Below, piece after piece: positions 6,383 through 8,740 of a stretch of DNA of 8,740 nt. Numbering within the stretch: position 1 is the stretch's first letter; each line of letters starts with the position of its first letter. The stretch comes from an uncultured Ruminococcus sp. (GTDB lineage: Bacteria; Bacillota; Clostridia; Oscillospirales; Acutalibacteraceae): the NCBI GenBank assembly GCA_902797065.1, contig CADBRK010000185.1, positions 1-8,740 on the forward strand. The letters run 5' to 3'. The translations under genes and the position numbers were made by a program. The notes beneath the pieces are model-generated. The model saw only the letters and a list, made by a program, of their open reading frames with translations. It had not been told where the DNA came from and did not search any database.

Positions 6383-6450
6383 ACAGAAAACGATACATTT
6401 TTCAATTTTTTGCAGATTTTCAACCGATAACCGAAAGGAAATACCATATT

Positions 6451-7476
6451 ATGAAAACAAGCGACTATTTTTACGAGCTGCCGCAGGAGCTTATCGCTCA
6501 GACTCCGCTTACACGGCGTGACTCGTCACGGCTTATGTATCTTGACAGAAAAACGGGCGAGGTTGCTCATAAACATTTTTACGACATAACAGAGTTCCTG
6601 AACGAAGGCGACTGCCTGATACTTAACGATTCGAGGGTACTCCCGGCACGTCTGTTCGGCACAAAAGACGACACCGGCGCAAGAGTAGAGTTTCTTCTGC
6701 TCACTCAGAGGTCGCAGAACGTCTGGGAATGTCTTGTAAAGCCGGGGAAAAAAGCGAAGGCTGGTTCGGCTTTCACATTCGGCGGCGGAATTATGACGGC
6801 AAAAGTCATCGACGTTCTTGAGGACGGCAACAGAGTAGCGGAGTTCACCTGCGAGGATAATTTCTTTGCGTCTCTCGACAAACTCGGAGAAATGCCGCTT
6901 CCGCCCTACATCACCGAAAAGCTTGAAGACCGCGAGCGTTATCAGACGGTTTACAGCAGAGAACTCGGCTCGGCGGCAGCTCCTACTGCAGGACTGCATT
7001 TTACCGATGAGCTTCTCGAAAAGCTTAAAGATAAGGGCGTAAAGATAGGATATGTTACGCTTCATGTCGGGCTTGGAACATTTCGACCCGTTAAGGTTGA
7101 CGACGTAACAAAGCACAAAATGCACAGCGAACATTACGAAGTGCCGCAGGCTACGGCAGACCTTATCAAAGAGACAAAGGCAAACGGCGGGCGTGTCATA
7201 TCTGTCGGTACAACAAGCTGCCGCACGCTTGAATCAGTCGCAAAGGAATACGGAGAAGTGATCGCATGCGACGGCTGGACGGATATTTTCATCTATCCGC
7301 CGTACGAGTTCAAGGTGCTTGACGGGCTTATCACGAACTTTCATCTCCCAGAAAGTACGCTAATCATGCTTGTGAGCGCATTTGCGGGATACGAGAACAC
7401 AATGAACGCGTACAAGACCGCCGTAGACGAACGATACAGGTTTTTCAGTTTCGGCGACGCCATGATGATTATTTAA
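6451..7476 (+). CDS. queA: S-adenosylmethionine:tRNA ribosyltransferase-isomerase
   Basis: Transfers and isomerises the ribosyl group of S-adenosylmethionine onto 7-aminomethyl-7-deazaguanine at tRNA position 34, giving epoxyqueuosine in Tyr, His, Asn and Asp tRNAs. The product has 341 residues, near the family norm. It begins with the typical MKTSDYFYELPQELIAQTP, then LILNDSRVLPARL (56-68), AAPTAGLHFT (176-185), TLHVGLGTFRPV (203-214), GTTSCRTLE (253-261), and the signature LITNFHLPESTLIMLVSAF (293-311). An in-frame ATG at 6373 would add 26 residues but lies beside the promoter; the start at 6451 has GAAAGGA 11 bases upstream and fits the family's N-terminus. No terminator separates it from the following tRNA gene. 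Other queuosine genes are not in the window. Confidence 0.97.
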   Translation: MKTSDYFYELPQELIAQTPLTRRDSSRLMYLDRKTGEVAHKHFYDITEFLNEGDCLILNDSRVLPARLFGTKDDTGARVEFLLLTQRSQNVWECLVKPGKKAKAGSAFTFGGGIMTAKVIDVLEDGNRVAEFTCEDNFFASLDKLGEMPLPPYITEKLEDRERYQTVYSRELGSAAAPTAGLHFTDELLEKLKDKGVKIGYVTLHVGLGTFRPVKVDDVTKHKMHSEHYEVPQATADLIKETKANGGRVISVGTTSCRTLESVAKEYGEVIACDGWTDIFIYPPYEFKVLDGLITNFHLPESTLIMLVSAFAGYENTMNAYKTAVDERYRFFSFGDAMMII

Positions 7477-7496
7477 GAAATATTTGCCGCGAACAC

Positions 7497-7525
7497 TTGA
7501 CAAAAGCTTTTAAATATAGTATGAT
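7497..7525 (+). promoter_or_regulatory. Promoter of the tRNA-Thr gene
   Basis: TTGACA (7497-7502), 17-base spacer, TATGAT (7520-7525). The predicted start is near 7532, 8 bases before the mature tRNA 5' end. Confidence 0.8.
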
Positions 7526-7539
7526 AGTTACTGTTGATT

Positions 7540-7612
7540 GCTGGTGTAGCTCAGTCGGTAGAGCAGCGCATTCGTAATGCGCAGGTCGGGGGTTCGAGTC
7601 CGTTCACCAGCT
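7540..7612 (+). tRNA. tRNA-Thr (anticodon CGT)
   Basis: A 73-base cloverleaf. The acceptor stem GCTGGTG/CACCAGC is perfect, with T as discriminator; the D arm is GCTC/GAGC; the anticodon stem GCGCA/TGCGC is perfect, with loop TTCGTAA and anticodon CGT (7573-7575), which reads ACG. The T loop TTCGAGT is normal, but the T stem GGGGG/CCGTT has a central G-G mismatch and two G-U pairs. CCA is not encoded. It has its own promoter and terminator. Confidence 0.95.
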
Positions 7613-7621
7613 CTATAGATT

Positions 7622-7660
7622 TCGGCTTAAACTGCAGGGTTTGAGCCGATTTTCTTTTTT
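7622..7660 (+). terminator. Rho-independent terminator of the tRNA-Thr gene
   Basis: TCGGCTTAAAC (7622-7632), loop TGCAGG, and GTTTGAGCCGA (7639-7649) form an 11-bp stem with one G-U pair, followed by TTTTCTTTTTT (7650-7660). It marks the boundary between the housekeeping block and the accessory genes. Confidence 0.9.
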
Positions 7661-7661
7661 G

Positions 7662-7861
7662 TTACACAACGGTTTTATACAAGAGAAGGTGGCGCGACAA
7701 GCTCGCTTGATCAGAGTTCACCCGGCAGAGCTTAACCATTATCCAGGCTCTGACAAATGCAGCGGCTGGGAGCCGTCCCCGACGGCTTTGCCGTAACCCT
7801 CTTTTACAAGGTTATTAGCCATGCGGCAAACTTTCGCTCTGATCTTGTTCGTTACCTTCAT
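7662..7861 (-). pseudogene. Small gene, apparently frameshifted (remnant of a conserved short N-terminal domain)
   Basis: From ATG at 7861 the minus strand encodes 40 residues, MKVTNKIRAKVCRMANNLVK onward, ending at TAA (7741-7739). In another frame the same stretch continues as AAFVRAWIMVKL and on to a stop at 7664-7662. Joined, NKIRAKVCRMANNLVKEGYGKA plus AFVRAWIMVKL resembles the short helical N-terminal segment (a GY...AF.KAW..VK pattern) that I associate with small Firmicute proteins, so one frame change probably broke the gene. The suspected break is near a GC-rich hairpin, AGCCGTC/GACGGCT (7771-7787). Expression signals look intact: AAAGGAG 8 bases before the ATG and a strong promoter (7921-7949). 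The alternative is a real 40-residue protein. Function is not known. Confidence 0.4.
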
Positions 7862-7920
7862 TTTGATCGCTCCTTTTCTATGATCTCAGGCTTTGGGGTG
7901 TTCCTTAACCTGTTGTATTT

Positions 7921-7949
7921 ATTATATCATATATGGGCACATATATCAA
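7921..7949 (-). promoter_or_regulatory. Promoter of the divergent minus-strand small gene
   Basis: On the minus strand TTGATA (7949-7944), 17-base spacer, extended -10 TGATATAAT ending at 7921. Palindromic site 1 (7931-7944) lies in the spacer and touches the -35, so a bound protein would block this promoter. Confidence 0.65.
7931..7944. promoter_or_regulatory. Operator-like site 1 (ATATGG-GC-ACATAT)
   Basis: First of three copies of an imperfect palindrome with consensus ATATGK-GY-ACATAT. It lies inside the minus-strand promoter at 7921-7949. Confidence 0.55.
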
Positions 7950-7967
7950 TTGACATTCTTTACAAAT

Positions 7968-7981
7968 CTATGGGTACATAT
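7968..7981. promoter_or_regulatory. Operator-like site 2 (CTATGG-GT-ACATAT)
   Basis: Second copy, 37 bp from site 1, between the two divergent core promoters. A possible extra plus-strand promoter, TTGACA (7950-7955) with TACATA (7975-7980) at a long 19-base spacing, would overlap it. Confidence 0.5.
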
Positions 7982-7992
7982 TTGTGTATTTT

Positions 7993-8006
7993 ATATGTGT
8001 ACATAT
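7993..8006. promoter_or_regulatory. Operator-like site 3 (ATATGT-GT-ACATAT)
   Basis: Third and most symmetric copy: perfect 6-bp arms around a 2-base centre, 25 bp from site 2. It covers the -35 of the RHH operon promoter. Confidence 0.6.
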
Positions 8007-8026
8007 ATTTATATTTGTGGTATAAT
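7998..8026 (+). promoter_or_regulatory. Promoter of the RHH-DUF4160-DUF2442 operon
   Basis: TGTACA (7998-8003), 17-base spacer, extended -10 TGGTATAAT (8018-8026). The predicted start is near 8033, about 18 bases before the first ATG. The weak -35 overlaps palindromic site 3. Confidence 0.7.
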
Positions 8027-8035
8027 AAACAGTAG

Positions 8036-8055
8036 AAAGGGGGCTTGATTATGCC
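8036..8055 (+). repeat. Translation-initiation repeat, copy 1
   Basis: AAAGGGGGCTTGATTATGCC holds the ribosome binding site and start codon of the RHH gene. Copy 2 (8509-8528) differs at one of 20 positions and serves the DUF2442 gene. Confidence 0.75.
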
Positions 8056-8242
8056 GATCAGTGAAGCACAGCGCAAAGCTGCCGAAAACTATTTGAAAAA
8101 GCAGGAAGAAATAAAGATCAGAGTAAAAAAAGGCGAAAAGGACAAAATAAAAGCCGCTGCGGAGCGATCAGGGCAAAGCCTGTACGGGTATATCGTAACG
8201 GCTATTGACGAGAAAATAGAGCGTGACAGCAAAGGAGAGTAA
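8051..8242 (+). CDS. Arc/CopG-like ribbon-helix-helix protein, probable antitoxin or autorepressor
   Basis: A 63-residue basic protein. After a short N-terminal helix (MPISEAQRKAAENYLKKQ), EIKIRVKKGE (22-31) fits the DNA-contacting beta strand, KDKIKAAAERSG (32-43) the first helix and SLYGYIVTAIDEKIERD (44-60) the second helix of the RHH fold. Related small proteins of this pattern are frequent in gut Firmicutes, often in toxin-antitoxin-like or mobile gene pairs. I use the ATG at 8051 because AAAGGGGG lies 7 bases upstream; an in-frame TTG at 8045 is too close to that site. Three palindromes upstream suggest that it represses its own promoter. The stop is 4 bases before the next start, so translation is probably coupled. 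The partner and target are inferred, not shown. Confidence 0.8.
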   Translation: MPISEAQRKAAENYLKKQEEIKIRVKKGEKDKIKAAAERSGQSLYGYIVTAIDEKIERDSKGE

Positions 8243-8246
8243 CGCA

Positions 8247-8507
8247 ATGCCAACAATAAGTATGTTCAGAGGAATAAAGGTTTATATAAACTGGCGTGAC
8301 CATATGCCGCCGCACTTTCATGCAAAGTACGGAAGTCACGAAGTTATTGTATCTATCAAGGATATAGAAGTAATCGAGGGTACAATGCCAAACAAACAGC
8401 TTAAAATGCTGCTCGGCTGGGCGGCTTTTCATCAAGAGGAGTTAATGGAAAATTGGGAGCTTGCCACACAGCAGCAGGAGTTATTCGCTATCGAGCCGAT
8501 GAAGTAA
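8247..8507 (+). CDS. DUF4160 family protein
   Basis: An 86-residue protein with the DUF4160 pattern: MPTISMFRGIKVYINWRDHM at the start, then the hallmark PPHFHAKYG (22-30), a short strand stretch, a conserved LE-type segment IEVIEGTMPNKQLKMLLGW, and the C-terminal HQEELMENWELA. The conserved His-rich PPHFH is the likely functional centre, but the biochemical activity of the family is not established to my knowledge. Genes of this family commonly sit next to DUF2442 genes, as here, and the pair is often listed as a toxin-antitoxin-like module; the toxic role is inference. The start at 8247 has AAAGGAG (8231-8237) 9 bases upstream, inside the end of the RHH gene, so an upstream in-frame GTG at 8223 is unlikely. 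The DUF2442 gene follows after 16 bp. Confidence 0.88.
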   Translation: MPTISMFRGIKVYINWRDHMPPHFHAKYGSHEVIVSIKDIEVIEGTMPNKQLKMLLGWAAFHQEELMENWELATQQQELFAIEPMK

Positions 8508-8508
8508 T

Positions 8509-8528
8509 AAAGGGGGCTTGAATATGCC
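8509..8528 (+). repeat. Translation-initiation repeat, copy 2
   Basis: AAAGGGGGCTTGAATATGCC, 19 of 20 positions identical to 8036-8055, holding the ribosome binding site and start codon of the DUF2442 gene. It begins 1 base after the DUF4160 stop codon. Confidence 0.75.
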
Positions 8529-8740
8529 TAAAACGATAGAACAGTATCTTGAAATGGGTCTTGACAGAAAAATGGCTGAATACTACGCAAGCGGCAGAAA
8601 GAAAGTTACAGCCGTTTCGGCACAACCCGACTTTACGCTGCTGCTCACCTTCAACAATGGGGAGCAAAGAATACTTGATATGAAGCCCACACTTAAAAAA
8701 GGCGGAGTATTTACGATTTTCCGCAAATACGAAAACTTTC
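8524..8740 (+). CDS. DUF2442 family protein, partial (N-terminal 72 residues)
   Basis: The right edge cuts this gene; 72 residues are visible. Residues about 28-65 fit DUF2442: KVTAVSAQPDFTLLLTFNNG, followed by EQRILDMKPTLKKGGVF, where the strand-turn-strand ending in a D-KP motif is typical. Before it comes a charged helix, IEQYLEMGLDRKMAEYYASG (5-24), which a minimal DUF2442 protein does not need and which may bind a partner. The start at 8524 follows AAAGGGGG at the same distance as in the RHH gene. It is the third gene of an apparent operon with RHH and DUF4160, and is the usual neighbour of DUF4160. Its function is unknown; an antitoxin or partner role is inferred from gene order. Confidence 0.85.
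   Translation, partial: MPKTIEQYLEMGLDRKMAEYYASGRKKVTAVSAQPDFTLLLTFNNGEQRILDMKPTLKKGGVFTIFRKYENF

Noticed and set aside
6373..6450. 26-residue N-terminal extension of queA
   Set aside because: It lies beside the shared promoter, has no ribosome site, and QueA proteins start at the MKTSDYFYELP-type sequence.
7709..7844. GATCAGAG (7709-7716) and CTCTGATC (7837-7844) as ends of a mobile element
   Set aside because: Only 8 bp, with no target duplication or transposase; both lie inside the frameshifted small gene, so chance is likely.
7757..8035. Plus-strand reading frame of 92 codons through the control region
   Set aside because: It runs through the operators and promoters, becomes an AT-driven tail rich in Tyr, Ile and Leu, and lacks a ribosome site.
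1..8740. CRISPR array, insertion sequence or replication origin
   Set aside because: No regularly spaced repeats, transposase, DnaA-box cluster or long terminal inverted repeats were seen.

Overview
The window looks like a chromosomal segment of a low-to-mid GC, Gram-positive gut Firmicute of the Clostridia, most likely Ruminococcaceae/Oscillospiraceae. This is inferred from the strong AAAGGA/AGGAGG ribosome binding sites, TTGACA/TATAAT promoters, classic hairpin-plus-T-run terminators and the protein family variants; no taxonomic marker is present.

Layout. Positions 1-6222 are almost entirely read on the minus strand. In order along the coordinates they are a partial flotillin (SPFH) gene cut by the left edge, 6-phosphofructokinase (pfkA), polyphosphate kinase (ppk), 4-hydroxy-tetrahydrodipicolinate reductase (dapB) and aspartate-semialdehyde dehydrogenase (asd). 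ppk and pfkA are 26 bp apart and read as one operon, which ends in a hairpin terminator near 653-684. asd and dapB supply two steps of the lysine/diaminopimelate pathway, but a strong terminator-like hairpin lies between them; dapA is not in the window. From about 6262 the direction flips: queA (queuosine tRNA modification) and a tRNA-Thr(CGT) gene are read on the plus strand. The asd and queA promoters share one -10 region on opposite strands.

After the tRNA terminator (about 7660) the content changes from housekeeping to accessory. There is a divergent minus-strand small gene that appears frameshifted, an AT-rich control region with three copies of an imperfect palindrome, and then a compact plus-strand run of three small genes: an Arc/CopG-like ribbon-helix-helix protein, a DUF4160 protein and a DUF2442 protein cut by the right edge. 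Two of the three palindromes overlap core promoter elements, one for each of the two divergent genes. This fits autoregulation by the RHH protein, as in toxin-antitoxin-like modules. The same 20-bp translation-initiation sequence occurs before both the first and third genes of the run.

The most interesting parts are the RHH-DUF4160-DUF2442 module with its operators, the shared-element divergent promoter of asd/queA, the hairpin in the asd-dapB gap, and a duplicated terminator arm downstream of pfkA.
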